Positions 35,550 through 44,296 are shown, counted from the stretch's first letter. The stretch is 64,000 bases of DNA from Spelaeicoccus albus (GCF_013409065.1 NZ_JACBZP010000001.1:682001-746000); one strand, 5' to 3'. A program made the numbers and translations. Notes: generated from the sequence alone by a model not told the origin.

Positions 35550-37095
35550 GACGCCGTCCGGCAGGCTCGTCGCTCCCCGATTCGGACGGCGCACCCGCCG
35601 CCAAGCTCGGCGAACCCGGCGAACCCGCCGGCACTCGGGTCGGGGTGAAATCGAAGCTTGTCGACTTGCCGCCGCCGAAGAATCCCGCGTTGGCAGCCAA
35701 CCACGCCGCGACAGCCGGCGGCGGGCTGCGACGGATCATGTCGATAGTTCTCGCATACTTCGCCGCTGCATGGGCCCCGGCCGCACCGTCACCCGTCCGC
35801 GGTAGTCGGCGGGTCACGGTCGTCCAGTGCGTACGGTCCGGATTGTCCGCGCCGTCGAGATTTGGCACGACATCCCGATCATGTTCGACGGCGAGGACGC
35901 GAACATCCCGCGGTATCGGGAAATCGGCAATCGGCGCGCCGACCGACACTATCGATTTGACCGAATATTTCCGCCGGAACGCCGGGTCCGATGCAAGCCC
36001 GGCCGCAGTGATGCCGCCCTGGCTATACCCCACCAGCATGATCGGATCGCCCCGTTTCAACCCGGGCACGCGTGCGAGAGCATCGGCGACGGCGCGCTCC
36101 ATGGCACTACGCCGCGCGGCCATCCCCGTGACGTTGGTGGTCAGGTCGGTCGGCATCGAGCCGGCGCGCGGCGACCAGTCCTGAGTGGCGGGGATCTCGA
36201 CGATATAGGCGTGCCCTGAACCGGTCGCGACCCGCTCGATCCGGATGTGCCCCGGACGCGGATCGCTTTGGGCATCCGTGCGCGCGAACAGGTCGGACAG
36301 ATCCGTCGGCCCGTTCGCCGGCGCGGGCACGCGGCCGCGGCTCGGTCTCACCCGCACGTCGGTGGGGCGCAAGAGGCCGAGAGGCGCACCCAACGCCAGG
36401 GCCAACCGGGCCAGGGACGGCGTGTCGTGCGGCCACGGGGGTTCGCTCGGAAACCCGGGCACGTCCGGCCCGGGCGGCGGCATGCCGATCAAACCGTCCA
36501 CGAACCCCGGAGCTACGGCGATCATCTGCGAAATCCGACCGGCGGACCGGGACGCGACCTCGCTGAGTGCGCGCACGGCGTCCGGATGATCGTGTAACCA
36601 TTTGGCCGCGTGCGCGGGTCCGCCATGGGTCGCCCACCAGGCCGCCGCGGCAATCGTGACCTGCCCGGGCGGGGTGAGAGCGGCGACGGTTGCGGCTGTC
36701 GCTACGTTCGCGATCGCCACGCGGGTGGCGAATCCGGCAGCGTACGCGGCGTTCGACCGGACAAGCGACCATCCTCCGGCAATCGCCGACTCGGTACCGC
36801 GATATGCCGTCGCCGCCGCAGCGAGTGCTGCCGCTATCGCTTCGACTTCCGCCGTGACCACGCCGAGCCGAACCGTCGCCGTCACGACCGCCGCTTCGGC
36901 TCTGCCGAATTCGACGGGCGCGGCAAGTTCATCGGCGAGATCGAGCACGCTCAGCCCGTCGCGGACGGCGTGCCCCGCCACTGCGCCGACGTCGGCCGCC
37001 GACCGGGACAGCACGCCCGCCGCGCGTTGCATATCGTCCATCGAGGCGCTGATCCCGGTCGATCCGCCCGTCACCGTGAGGTCGCGCGCGCTCAT
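35497..37095 (-). CDS. Alpha/beta hydrolase fold protein with long helical N-terminus (DUF1023-like)
   Basis: A 532-residue protein. The N-terminal 200 residues are Ala-rich and helical (MDDMQRAAGVLSRSAADVGAVAG and EVEAIAAALAAAATAYRGTE), similar to WXG/PPE-like packing domains. The C-terminal half is an alpha/beta hydrolase, with the nucleophile elbow in IMLVGYSQGGITAAGLAS. This is followed by an Asp/His region (EHDRDVVPNLDGADNPDRTHWTTV). It is the last gene of a three-gene set with a WXG100-like gene at 37752. Its 3' end overlaps the holin-family gene by 53 bases. No signal peptide is seen. The function is unknown; an ESX-type secreted effector or lipase is possible. Confidence 0.78.
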   Translation of the reverse strand: MSARDLTVTGGSTGISASMDDMQRAAGVLSRSAADVGAVAGHAVRDGLSVLDLADELAAPVEFGRAEAAVVTATVRLGVVTAEVEAIAAALAAAATAYRGTESAIAGGWSLVRSNAAYAAGFATRVAIANVATAATVAALTPPGQVTIAAAAWWATHGGPAHAAKWLHDHPDAVRALSEVASRSAGRISQMIAVAPGFVDGLIGMPPPGPDVPGFPSEPPWPHDTPSLARLALALGAPLGLLRPTDVRVRPSRGRVPAPANGPTDLSDLFARTDAQSDPRPGHIRIERVATGSGHAYIVEIPATQDWSPRAGSMPTDLTTNVTGMAARRSAMERAVADALARVPGLKRGDPIMLVGYSQGGITAAGLASDPAFRRKYSVKSIVSVGAPIADFPIPRDVRVLAVEHDRDVVPNLDGADNPDRTHWTTVTRRLPRTGDGAAGAHAAAKYARTIDMIRRSPPPAVAAWLAANAGFFGGGKSTSFDFTPTRVPAGSPGSPSLAAGAPSESGSDEPAGRRPTPRPRPYPGDRRASSR

Positions 37096-37125
37096 CGCGA
37101 ACCCATTCTCATGGCGGTTCCCTCC

Positions 37126-37752
37126 TCATCGGGCATCGACCTTCCGGTCCGACGGCCCACCACCTTCGCCGCTGCCGTCGACGTCGTCGCGCTCGTCCGC
37201 GCACAGATCGGCGATCATTGTCTCGATGTCGGGGCGATCGGCGTGCCTGCGACGCCACGAAAACAGGCAGCACACGCTGTGAGCCGCCAGCCATGTCTTG
37301 TCGCGGCCCTTGGATCTCGGAACGATGGTGACGCCGACGTCGGCCCGGTCGTGTTGCTGCAATTGCCGGACGCCGTCCACTATCTCGCGCGGAAGCCCGG
37401 CGACCGGCATGGCGCACAACTGTACGCCCGGGCTCTGCGGAAACCGTGCCAGCTGGACGCGGGTGAGCCCGACCGCCAGCCCATACGTCACGGAGTACTC
37501 CCCCACCAGGAGGGTCTCCTTGGTTTGCGCGCGCACCGAGACGCCGACCGTCGAGAACTGGTGACACATCAACAGAAATCGCAGCGAGTCGAGCGAATCA
37601 GCCGGCAGGCCACCGGCCGGACCGTCCGCGTCCGGTGCCGGCACGCCGTCCGGACGTCGCACCGCGAACGATCGCGGCAGCTCGAGGCCGGGAATCGTCA
37701 GGGCCAGGTCGGCGAAGTCGCGGGCTGTCAATAATGCGCGGTGGACGCTCAT
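37126..37752 (-). CDS. Protein of unknown function in the WXG cassette
   Basis: A 208-residue protein, ATG 37752, whose start overlaps the stop of the WXG-like gene (TGATG). The body reads RALLTARDFADLALTIPGLELPRSF, then SLRFLLMCHQFSTVGVSVRAQTKETLLVGEYSVTYGLAVGLTRVQLARFPQSPGVQLCAMPVAGLPREIVDG and a Lys/Arg segment KGRDKTWLAAHSVCCLFSWRRRH. It looks like an EspG-type chaperone in size and beta-strand pattern, but I cannot confirm a family. Chaperones of this kind bind substrates of ESX systems, which would fit the neighbours. Confidence 0.65.
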   Translation of the reverse strand: MSVHRALLTARDFADLALTIPGLELPRSFAVRRPDGVPAPDADGPAGGLPADSLDSLRFLLMCHQFSTVGVSVRAQTKETLLVGEYSVTYGLAVGLTRVQLARFPQSPGVQLCAMPVAGLPREIVDGVRQLQQHDRADVGVTIVPRSKGRDKTWLAAHSVCCLFSWRRRHADRPDIETMIADLCADERDDVDGSGEGGGPSDRKVDAR

Positions 37753-38009
37753 CACGCGCCCTCCCGCCGCGCCTCGATGGCGCGGGCGTAGGCAGCGAGT
37801 GCGCCGGCGGCTTCGGACGCGTCGTCCGCGCACCGATCGATATCGGCCGCCACTGCTCGCAGGCGCCGGCGGAACGCGCCGGCCGCTTCCGATTCCCAGT
37901 CGACGGTGCCGGTCCGCCGGGCGTGCACGGCTGCGCGATGCACGTCGTGGGAGTAGCCGTGCCATCGGCGGGACTTGGCTCGCAGGTCGTCACTGCCGTC
38001 ATTGCTCAT
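37752..38009 (-). CDS. Small WXG100-like protein
   Basis: An 85-residue helical hairpin protein: RRWHGYSHDVHRAAVHARRTGTVDWESEAAGAFRRRLRAVAADIDRCADDASEAAGALAAYARAIEARREGA. The W-x-S-x-A-A-x-x-F-R-x-x-L turn between two helices is the WXG100 pattern. ATG 38009 was chosen; an in-frame upstream start overlaps the purB promoter region. It is the first gene of the cassette, whose next gene starts within its stop codon. No ESX secretion ATPase is in the window. Confidence 0.7.
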   Translation of the reverse strand: MSNDGSDDLRAKSRRWHGYSHDVHRAAVHARRTGTVDWESEAAGAFRRRLRAVAADIDRCADDASEAAGALAAYARAIEARREGA

Positions 38010-38143
38010 GCGCCATATCGTTGCGCTCCCGGGCGTCGCCCGCCAGTGACAAAGTGCCAATTGTGGAAAATTCACCGCCAACGGCCGCCTGTGTACGCAA
38101 CTCTCCGGCCCGGCCCGGCAGGGCCTGCGGATACGATGGGGGC

Positions 38144-39553
38144 ATGCCTGACCGACGCTCTCTTGCCGCCATCACGCCCCCCATCGCTCTCGGACCGGTC
38201 GACGGCCGGTATCGCCGCGAAACAGCCCCGCTCGTCGACCATTTGTCGGAGGCGGCTCTCAATCGCGAACGCGTCCACGTCGAGGTCGAATGGCTGATCT
38301 ACTTGACCGACAATCAAGTCGTGTCGGGCGCCAGACGGCTCGAGGACGACGAAAAGGTTCAGCTGCGCGCGCTCGTTTCCGATTTCGACGAGAATTCGAT
38401 CGAGGCACTTGCGACATTCGAACGCGAGACGGTGCACGATGTGAAGGCAGTCGAGTACTACATCAAGAACACGCTGACGCATTTGGGAGCCGACGATGTC
38501 AGCGAACTCGTGCATTTCGCGTGCACCAGCGAGGACATCAACAACTTGGCGTACGCGCTGAACGTCAAGGGCGCCGTCACCGAGGCGTGGCTGCCGGCCG
38601 CCGATCGGTTGATCAGCGACCTGCAGACCATGGCCGAGGCGAACCGGGACCTGCCGATGCTTGCCCGCACGCATGGCCAGCCGGCCACGCCGACAACGCT
38701 CGGCAAGGAGCTCGCCGTCCTGGCCCGCCGGCTGGACCGACAGGCCACGAGAGTGCGTCGGGCCGAATTCCTCGGCAAGCTCAACGGCGCGACCGGCACC
38801 TACGGCGCACATCTGGCGGCGGTTCCGGACGCCGACTGGCCGACCATTGCACGCGGCTTCGTCGAATCACTGGGGCTCACGTTCAACCCGCTGACCACGC
38901 AGATCGAATCGCACGACTGGCAGGCGGAACTCTACGCCGACGTGGCCCGGTTCAACCGCGTGCTGCACAACCTCGCCACCGATATGTGGACGTACATCTC
39001 ACTCGGCTACTTCGCGCAGGTCCGCGGGCAAGGGACCGTCGGCTCATCGACCATGCCGCACAAGGTCAACCCGATCCGATTCGAGAACGCGGAAGCCAAT
39101 CTTGAGATTTCCTGCTCGCTGCTGGACACTCTGGGAGCCACGCTCGTGACGTCACGCATGCAGCGGGATCTGACCGACTCCTCCAGCCAGCGCAATATCG
39201 GCGTGGCGTTCGCTCATTCGCTGTTGGCATTGTCGAACGTGCAGCGGGGCCTGGCCGGACTCGACGTCAACCCGGACCGGCTCGCCGACGACCTCGATCA
39301 GAACTGGGAGGTGCTCGGAGAAGCCATCCAGTCGGCCATGCGGGCGGCCGCCGTCGCCGGAGTGCCCGGCATGGACCATCCCTATGAACGGCTCAAGGAA
39401 CTCACCCGCGGACACCGAGTGGACGCCGTAGCGTTGGCCGAATTCGTGCGCGGGCTCGGGCTTCCGGCCGACGTGGAAGAGCGTCTTGCCTCCATGACCC
39501 CGGGCAGTTACATCGGGTTGGCGAGCACGCTGGTGGACCAAGCACGTCGCTGA
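38144..39553 (+). CDS. purB: Adenylosuccinate lyase
   Basis: A 469-residue member of the aspartase/fumarase superfamily with SSTMPHKVNPIRFENAEAN (the mobile catalytic loop), ARTHGQPATPTTLGKELAVLARRL, CTSEDINNLAYAL and QRDLTDSSSQRNIGVAF. It acts in both the ninth step of purine synthesis and AMP formation. The length and the QRNIGVAF end match the long PurB subtype of Escherichia coli. ATG 38144 follows a run of G; upstream in-frame readings are antisense to the WXG gene. Confidence 0.96.
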   Translation: MPDRRSLAAITPPIALGPVDGRYRRETAPLVDHLSEAALNRERVHVEVEWLIYLTDNQVVSGARRLEDDEKVQLRALVSDFDENSIEALATFERETVHDVKAVEYYIKNTLTHLGADDVSELVHFACTSEDINNLAYALNVKGAVTEAWLPAADRLISDLQTMAEANRDLPMLARTHGQPATPTTLGKELAVLARRLDRQATRVRRAEFLGKLNGATGTYGAHLAAVPDADWPTIARGFVESLGLTFNPLTTQIESHDWQAELYADVARFNRVLHNLATDMWTYISLGYFAQVRGQGTVGSSTMPHKVNPIRFENAEANLEISCSLLDTLGATLVTSRMQRDLTDSSSQRNIGVAFAHSLLALSNVQRGLAGLDVNPDRLADDLDQNWEVLGEAIQSAMRAAAVAGVPGMDHPYERLKELTRGHRVDAVALAEFVRGLGLPADVEERLASMTPGSYIGLASTLVDQARR

Positions 39554-39610
39554 CCCGGTTCCCTCTGAAGTAGCCCCAACTTTCCCTTCGCCGGGTGGTG
39601 GATGGATAGT

Positions 39611-40375
39611 TCACGCCTCGTTCAACGAGTATTCGAGTTCCGGCCGCCCCGCGCTGCCGTACCGGCCCGAACGCACCACTCGGCCGCTCTCGGCAAGTCG
39701 CTCAAGATAGCGGCGGGCCGTCACGCGTGAGCAGCCGACGATTGCGGCCATCTCCGTGGCCGATACCGCGCCAAGCGCCGCGCCGGACGCCGTGGACGGC
39801 GATTGGCCCGAGCGGCCGTCGGCGCACGCCGCAGCCGTCCGATCCCTCAACGCATCGATGATCGCCGCGAGTGTTTCGCGCGCCAGGCCCTTGTCCAAGG
39901 TCGCGCCGCCGGGCGCGCGGAGTTTGCCCAGCGCCCTGTCCACTTCGGATTGCGTGAGATTCCCGCCGTCCGGAAGACTCGACCGGTATTCGGCGTAGGA
40001 AGCCAGCTTCTCGCGAAACGCCGGGAACGTGAACGGCTTGATCAGGTACTGCACGATCCCGGCAGTCATGGCCGATTGAACTATCGACAAATCGCGCGCC
40101 GCCGTGACGGCGATGACATCGACCGAACAGTCGGCGGCCCGGAGCCGCCGGCACAGTTCGAGTCCGTGCATATCCGGCAAATTCAAATCGAGCAGCACCA
40201 AGTCGATAGCCGATCCGGTCTCGTGGTCGGTGAGCACTTCCAAGGCTCGAGACGCCGTCCGGCAGTCCCCGGCCATGGCGAATCCCGGAAGGCGCCGCAC
40301 GTACTCGGCATGCGCTGCCGCGGGAATTTCCTCGTCCTCCACGACGAGCACCCGCACCGGATCCGTATCAGCCAT
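39611..40375 (-). CDS. Response regulator of the CitB/DcuR family
   Basis: A 254-residue regulator. The receiver (5-125) has VLVVEDEEIPAAAHAEY, phospho-acceptor Asp in LVLLDLNLPDMHGLELC and the Lys in YLIKPFTFPAFREKL. A linker precedes a C-terminal winged helix (about 190-250, VSATEMAAIVGCSRVTARRYLERLAESGRVV). The fold is that of CitB/DcuR/MalR regulators, which respond to di- or tricarboxylates. ATG 40375 lies within the last codons of the kinase gene (8-base overlap). No transporter gene is adjacent, so the target is elsewhere. Confidence 0.93.
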   Translation of the reverse strand: MADTDPVRVLVVEDEEIPAAAHAEYVRRLPGFAMAGDCRTASRALEVLTDHETGSAIDLVLLDLNLPDMHGLELCRRLRAADCSVDVIAVTAARDLSIVQSAMTAGIVQYLIKPFTFPAFREKLASYAEYRSSLPDGGNLTQSEVDRALGKLRAPGGATLDKGLARETLAAIIDALRDRTAAACADGRSGQSPSTASGAALGAVSATEMAAIVGCSRVTARRYLERLAESGRVVRSGRYGSAGRPELEYSLNEA

Positions 40376-42110
40376 TGTCCTCCCCCTGCCACGCGTGAGA
40401 CTCCGTCCGTCCGGAGTCCGCTGAGATCGATTCGGTCGCTCGCGCGGCGTCGCCCGGTACGCCGCCGTCCGGAACGAACACCACGAATTCGGCACCGCGC
40501 AACTCGTCACCGGCGGAATTCGCCGTGATGCGTCCGCCAAGGCGGCGGACTGCCTGAGCAACAAGGGCCAAGCCGATACCGCGGGATCCGATGCCGCGCG
40601 AACTATCGACCCTGTTCACCGCCTTCGACGTCCATCCGCGCTTGAATACGTCGTCCACGCTGTCGGCCGCAATACCCGGTCCGGAGTCGGCGGCCCGGAT
40701 GAGCAGGCCGTCCGGCTCGGCACTGAGCGTCAACCGGACGATCCGCGGGGCATCGTGCTCGGCGACGGCGTCGAACGCGTTATCAAGTAGATTGCCGAGA
40801 ATCGTCACGAGTTCGCGGGCCGCGGGTAGCCGGGACCGGTCGAGGTCGCGTATCCGCAAGTCGAGGTCGATACCGCGCTCGTTGGCCAGCGCCGTCTTGG
40901 ACAGCAGTAGGGCGCTGACCACCGGTTCGCCGACGTCGCGCAGCAATTGGTCCGTCAGGGCCTGCGGCATAGCAAGCTCGTCAGTCGCGAATTCAATGGC
41001 CTCGTCGCTGCGGCCCAACTCGATCAACGACACCATGGTGTGCATCCGGTTGGCGAATTCGTGCGCTTGCGAACGCAACGAGTCGGCGAAACTCTTGACC
41101 GAATCGAGTTCGCCGGCCAAGGACTGCAGTTCGGTGCGGTCGCGCAGCGTGACGACGGTGCCCGACCATCCCGGCGTCGGCGAGCCGGCGCCGCCGCCGT
41201 CGGACTGGTTGACGACGAGGACGCGGGTCTTCGTCAAGTGAATTTCATCAATTGCCGGACGGCGGCTGGCCAGGAGTTCGCGCAGCGATTCGGGCAGCGA
41301 CACGTCGTCCAGCGGAAGGGGCCTGCCGCCTTCAGGCGGCAGTTCGAGCAAGCGCGTCGCCTCGTCGTTGCGCAGCACTATCCCCAGACCCGGTTCCGTC
41401 AGTAATAATCCCTCGCGCACGGATCGCAGCACCGACTGGTAGTAGTTGAACATCCGTCTGAGGTCATGCGCGCCGAAGTCGCCGGTGATGCGTCGCACGA
41501 TGCGCGAGACGAACCAGCTGATCAGCACACCGATCGCGAACACGATCACTGCCAAAGCAACTATCCACCCCAGCTGTCCTTCGAATTCGGCGTTGAGATT
41601 GCGCACCGTGACTCCGGCCGTGACCAGCGCGATCACGTTTCCGCCGGAATCGGTGATCGGTGAGACCGACCGCACGCTCTCGCCGCGGGATCCGTCGAAT
41701 TCTTCGGTGAACGTCGTGCCGTGCAGCGCGGGCTCGAACCCGCGGATCATTTTCTCGCCGATCGCGCTCCGATCGGTGTGGGTGTACCGGATGCCCTCCG
41801 TGTTGAAGATCGTCACGAAATCCATGCCGTTGTCCCGCGCCATCCGTACGGAATACGGCTGGAGCGCGCTCGATGGGGCGCTGCCGTGCAGCGCTCGGAC
41901 GACGGACGGCGCGTGCGAGACGGTCCGGCTCACCGCCACGGCCCGCTCGCGCGCCATATCAACGTTGTGGCTGCGCACGACTATCAGCATCGTGGCGGCC
42001 GTCATCCCGACGACGATCGCGATAGTGGCCATTTGCGCGACCAGAATCGCCGTCGGCACGCTGAGGTTACGCAGTCGGCGGTTCTTCACTGAGCTGCGAC
42101 GACGGGGCAT
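40368..42110 (-). CDS. CitA/DcuS-type sensor histidine kinase
   Basis: A 580-residue membrane kinase. Two helices (about 18-42 and 185-205) flank an extracellular PASp sensor, typical of citrate/C4-dicarboxylate sensors (ARERAVAVSRTVSHAPSVVRALHG, VTIFNTEGIRYTHTDRSAIGEKM). A cytoplasmic PAS follows (about 235-330), then the phospho-acceptor helix with SQAHEFANRMHTMVSLIELG and the ATPase NLLDNAFDAVAEHDAPRIVRLTL, GIGSRGIGLALVAQAVRRLGGRIT. ATG 42110 is the first good start. It sits above its regulator, but with no carboxylate transporter in view. Confidence 0.92.
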   Translation of the reverse strand: MPRRRSSVKNRRLRNLSVPTAILVAQMATIAIVVGMTAATMLIVVRSHNVDMARERAVAVSRTVSHAPSVVRALHGSAPSSALQPYSVRMARDNGMDFVTIFNTEGIRYTHTDRSAIGEKMIRGFEPALHGTTFTEEFDGSRGESVRSVSPITDSGGNVIALVTAGVTVRNLNAEFEGQLGWIVALAVIVFAIGVLISWFVSRIVRRITGDFGAHDLRRMFNYYQSVLRSVREGLLLTEPGLGIVLRNDEATRLLELPPEGGRPLPLDDVSLPESLRELLASRRPAIDEIHLTKTRVLVVNQSDGGGAGSPTPGWSGTVVTLRDRTELQSLAGELDSVKSFADSLRSQAHEFANRMHTMVSLIELGRSDEAIEFATDELAMPQALTDQLLRDVGEPVVSALLLSKTALANERGIDLDLRIRDLDRSRLPAARELVTILGNLLDNAFDAVAEHDAPRIVRLTLSAEPDGLLIRAADSGPGIAADSVDDVFKRGWTSKAVNRVDSSRGIGSRGIGLALVAQAVRRLGGRITANSAGDELRGAEFVVFVPDGGVPGDAARATESISADSGRTESHAWQGEDNG

Positions 42111-42209
42111 GCGTCAAGTCTGCCGTGAACTGAAGAAAAAACGAACCATTACCGAGAACACTATGAACACAAATTGGCCGGAACCCGGCAAACTGTCATG
42201 CTTCTCATA

Positions 42210-42233
42210 GCGGCTTAACCTCCACTAAGCCGC
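42210..42233. repeat. Eight-base-arm hairpin between kinase and encapsulin genes
   Basis: GCGGCTTA-ACCTCCAC-TAAGCCGC, perfect arms with an eight-base loop. It lies upstream of the kinase start in an AT-richer stretch (42120-42230) that probably holds the kinase promoter. It could be an operator for the two-component system. Confidence 0.45.
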
Positions 42234-42273
42234 ACGCGGGCAGGTTCCCCAGACCGCCCGCCGCGGTGGCGCA

Positions 42274-42294
42274 GTCGGCCGGCAACCGGCCGAC
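42274..42294 (-). terminator. Hairpin terminator after the encapsulin gene
   Basis: GTCGGCCGG-CAA-CCGGCCGAC, nine perfect pairs with a three-base loop, 55 bases beyond the encapsulin stop on the minus strand. No T run follows. Confidence 0.55.
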
Positions 42295-42348
42295 ACGCCA
42301 TCCCCCTCGAGATCCGGCGCATCCCCCACCACTCGCCGGTCGGCGCGA

Positions 42349-43155
42349 CTATTCCGCCGCAAGCACGACTGCGGCTTCGGGCGTGACTGCGCGAAAGTTG
42401 AACGACTGCTCCAAGTAGAACTGCACGTCGTCGCCGTCGTGGCGGTCGTATCCGACCGCGATATCCTGGCCGGATTCGAACAGGAAATCACCCCCGCTCA
42501 CGCTGAGGACTGCGGCGCCGCGCACACCGGGCACCCACGCGATAGGTCCCCCGAGGATCTTCCGCAAATGGTCGAACAACGGGTAGCCGCCGTGCTCGGC
42601 CGTCTCGGTGACGGACGTGTAGTCGTCCGGACCGAGTGCGAGACCGTACGGTCCTGCAATACCGGTCTTCCGCAAGACTTCGACAGCCTTGGCCACGCGC
42701 TTGGGGTAGTCGTTGAAGTCCTCCACGCGCGGCACCGGCGTGTGCGGCGATACCTCCGAGATCCCTTGGATGCCGGCGTCCTTCCAGCCGTGGAAGACCG
42801 CCGTGTTCTCCGCCATGGCCATCGTCACCGCCGCGTCGTCGAGCGCGTCGAAGTCGATATCGTCGGCGCCCCGATCGGCGCCCAGCAATTCGTCACGGCT
42901 GAGCGTGAACGGCACGCGCACCTCGACAAGGGGAAGCACGCGTCGTCGAGCGCCGACCGCGCCGTCCACCGGCGCCGCGGCGAGCTTTTCGGTGCGCCCG
43001 AGATTGGTAGCCGAGTAATCCCAGCCGAGCGGGCCGGCGAAATCGATGAGCCTGCGCGCGCCCAAATTCGCCACGAGGCGCTCGGATGCTTCGGAGTCGA
43101 TTTCCGCCCACGCGGCATCGCTGATCGGCGCGTGCGACCTCAACAGGTGATTCAT
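42349..43155 (-). CDS. Family-1 encapsulin nanocompartment shell protein
   Basis: A 268-residue HK97-fold shell protein of the linocin/encapsulin family: HLLRSHAPISDAAWAEIDSEASERLVANLGARRLIDFAGPLGWDYSATNLGRTEKL at the N-terminus, then AMAENTAVFHGWKDAGIQGI, YGLALGPDDYTSVTET and the final FLFESGQDIAVGYDRHDGDDVQFYLEQSFNFRAVTPEAAVVL. The length fits a 60-subunit T=1 shell of about 24 nm. I start at ATG 43155, matching relatives that begin MNNL; a GTG at 43161 gives a GTGA overlap with the ferritin gene and is also possible. The upstream gene encodes its iron-storage cargo. Confidence 0.95.
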   Translation of the reverse strand: MNHLLRSHAPISDAAWAEIDSEASERLVANLGARRLIDFAGPLGWDYSATNLGRTEKLAAAPVDGAVGARRRVLPLVEVRVPFTLSRDELLGADRGADDIDFDALDDAAVTMAMAENTAVFHGWKDAGIQGISEVSPHTPVPRVEDFNDYPKRVAKAVEVLRKTGIAGPYGLALGPDDYTSVTETAEHGGYPLFDHLRKILGGPIAWVPGVRGAAVLSVSGGDFLFESGQDIAVGYDRHDGDDVQFYLEQSFNFRAVTPEAAVVLAAE

Positions 43156-43157
43156 GC

Positions 43158-43574
43158 TCACAGTCCTTGTCCTTTCGAGGAGTTCGTCACGGCGCCCTTC
43201 AAACCGCCGATTCCCAGGGAGACGTCCGCTGCTCCGCCCGTCTCCTGCTCGGAGTCTTCGCCGTTTGCGGCGGCTTCTGCTGCTTCACCGTGCCCGGCGA
43301 TGTCGCCGGACGTGAACAGGATCCCTTGCGCGATCTGACGCCATTGCGGTTTGCGGCGCAACAGGAATTCCAGGTCCATGCTGAAGTGCTTGTATTCCTC
43401 GCCGAGCGAGTCGAGCATGACCGAGCGCGATTCCTCGTCGGTTTCCAGCGAAATGCGCTGCTCGTACCAGCCGATCGCTTCGGCTTCCTCGGTCAAATTG
43501 GCGCACATTCGTGCGAATGTGCGGGTTTCGGCCGACAATTCGTTTGCCGGCTCGTGGTACTGGTCGAACCCCAT
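43158..43574 (-). CDS. Encapsulated ferritin-like protein with cargo-loading peptide
   Basis: A 138-residue two-helix ferritin-like protein: LTEEAEAIGWYEQRISLETDEESRSVMLDSLGEEYKHFSMDLEFLLRRKPQW. The ferroxidase residues of EncFtn are conserved (Glu29/Glu30, Glu32, Trp36, Glu60, His63). Residues 119-127 (SLGIGGLKG) are the loading peptide, followed by an 11-residue tail. Dimers should oxidise Fe(II) inside the shell for iron storage. ATG 43574 follows GAGGAGGG. The stop overlaps the region of the shell start, so shell and cargo are coupled. The CsoR operon diverges 136 bases away. Confidence 0.93.
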   Translation of the reverse strand: MGFDQYHEPANELSAETRTFARMCANLTEEAEAIGWYEQRISLETDEESRSVMLDSLGEEYKHFSMDLEFLLRRKPQWRQIAQGILFTSGDIAGHGEAAEAAANGEDSEQETGGAADVSLGIGGLKGAVTNSSKGQGL

Positions 43575-43683
43575 GGAGGCGCCCTCCTCGATCGAACGAG
43601 TCGTTCCAACGTACTGCTGACGATACGCGCCGCCACCGACATTCGCCCAGCCGGATTGGCCGGAAAAATTTATCCGATGCCGG

Positions 43684-43702
43684 AATACCCCTAGGGGGTA
43701 TT
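43684..43702. promoter_or_regulatory. CsoR operator
   Basis: AATACCCC-TAG-GGGGTATT, perfect eight-base arms around three bases. This is the G-tract dyad of copper-sensing CsoR repressors. It lies nine bases before csoR. Confidence 0.85.
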
Positions 43703-43710
43703 GTGTTCCC

Positions 43711-44028
43711 ATGACTATGACCGAACACGAGCACCCCAATCAGCCTCCATACGGGTACACCGACGACAAAGCGGCCTACCTGCGCCGTCTTGGCCGTATC
43801 GAAGGGCAGATCCGCGGCATCTCGCGCATGGTGGACGACGACAAGTACTGCATCGACATCCTCACGCAGATCTCCGCCGTCCGCTCCGCCCTGCAGTCCG
43901 TCAGCGTCGGACTGCTCGAAGAGCACATCGGCCATTGCGTGGTCGATGCCGCCAAGGCCTCCGACGAGGCCGGTAATGACAAGGTCACCGAAGCCTCCGC
44001 GGCAATTGCTCGGCTCGTCAAGAGCTGA
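43711..44028 (+). CDS. csoR: Copper-sensing transcriptional repressor CsoR
   Basis: A 105-residue all-helical repressor. It has the Cu(I) triad Cys47 (KYCIDIL), His72 and Cys76 (EHIGHCV), and RRLGRIEGQIRGISRMVDDDKYC as the hallmark first helix. Copper binding releases it from DNA, turning on the downstream copZ-copA. The ATG at 43711 has a matching dyad immediately upstream. Confidence 0.95.
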   Translation: MTMTEHEHPNQPPYGYTDDKAAYLRRLGRIEGQIRGISRMVDDDKYCIDILTQISAVRSALQSVSVGLLEEHIGHCVVDAAKASDEAGNDKVTEASAAIARLVKS

Positions 44029-44083
44029 TGCGGCACCCGCGGATTCACCCACGCACACCACACGATCAAAAGGAGCACAGCGC

Positions 44084-44296
44084 ATGACCACTGCCACCTA
44101 CACCGTTTCCGGGATGACCTGCGAGCACTGCGTCCACGCCGTCACCGAAGAACTCACGGCCGTGCCGGGAGTCAGCAGCGTCGACATCGACCTCAACCCG
44201 GGCAACGACTCCCGGGTGAGTGTGACCTCGGAAGCCCCGCTCGACGTCGAGCAGGTGCGTGCCGCCGTCGACGAAGCCGGATACGACCTGAAATGA
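44084..44296 (+). CDS. copZ: Copper chaperone (heavy-metal-associated domain)
   Basis: A 70-residue Atx1/CopZ-type chaperone with the metal site MTCEHC (Cys13, Cys16) and beta-alpha-beta fold; it hands Cu(I) to the ATPase. ATG 44084 follows AAAGGAG. The longer reading upstream is antisense or frame-shifted with csoR and not supported. It overlaps copA by ATGA. Confidence 0.95.
   Translation: MTTATYTVSGMTCEHCVHAVTEELTAVPGVSSVDIDLNPGNDSRVSVTSEAPLDVEQVRAAVDEAGYDLK

Noticed and set aside
37799-38143. Upstream extension of purB
   Set aside because: It is antisense to the WXG-like gene, and the PurB fold starts at 38144.
39580-39605. Another GAGTGGTGGCG unit after purB (CGCCGGGTGGTGGATGG)
   Set aside because: It shares about 14 of 17 positions and lacks the palindrome; chance likeness cannot be excluded, so it is not listed as a copy.
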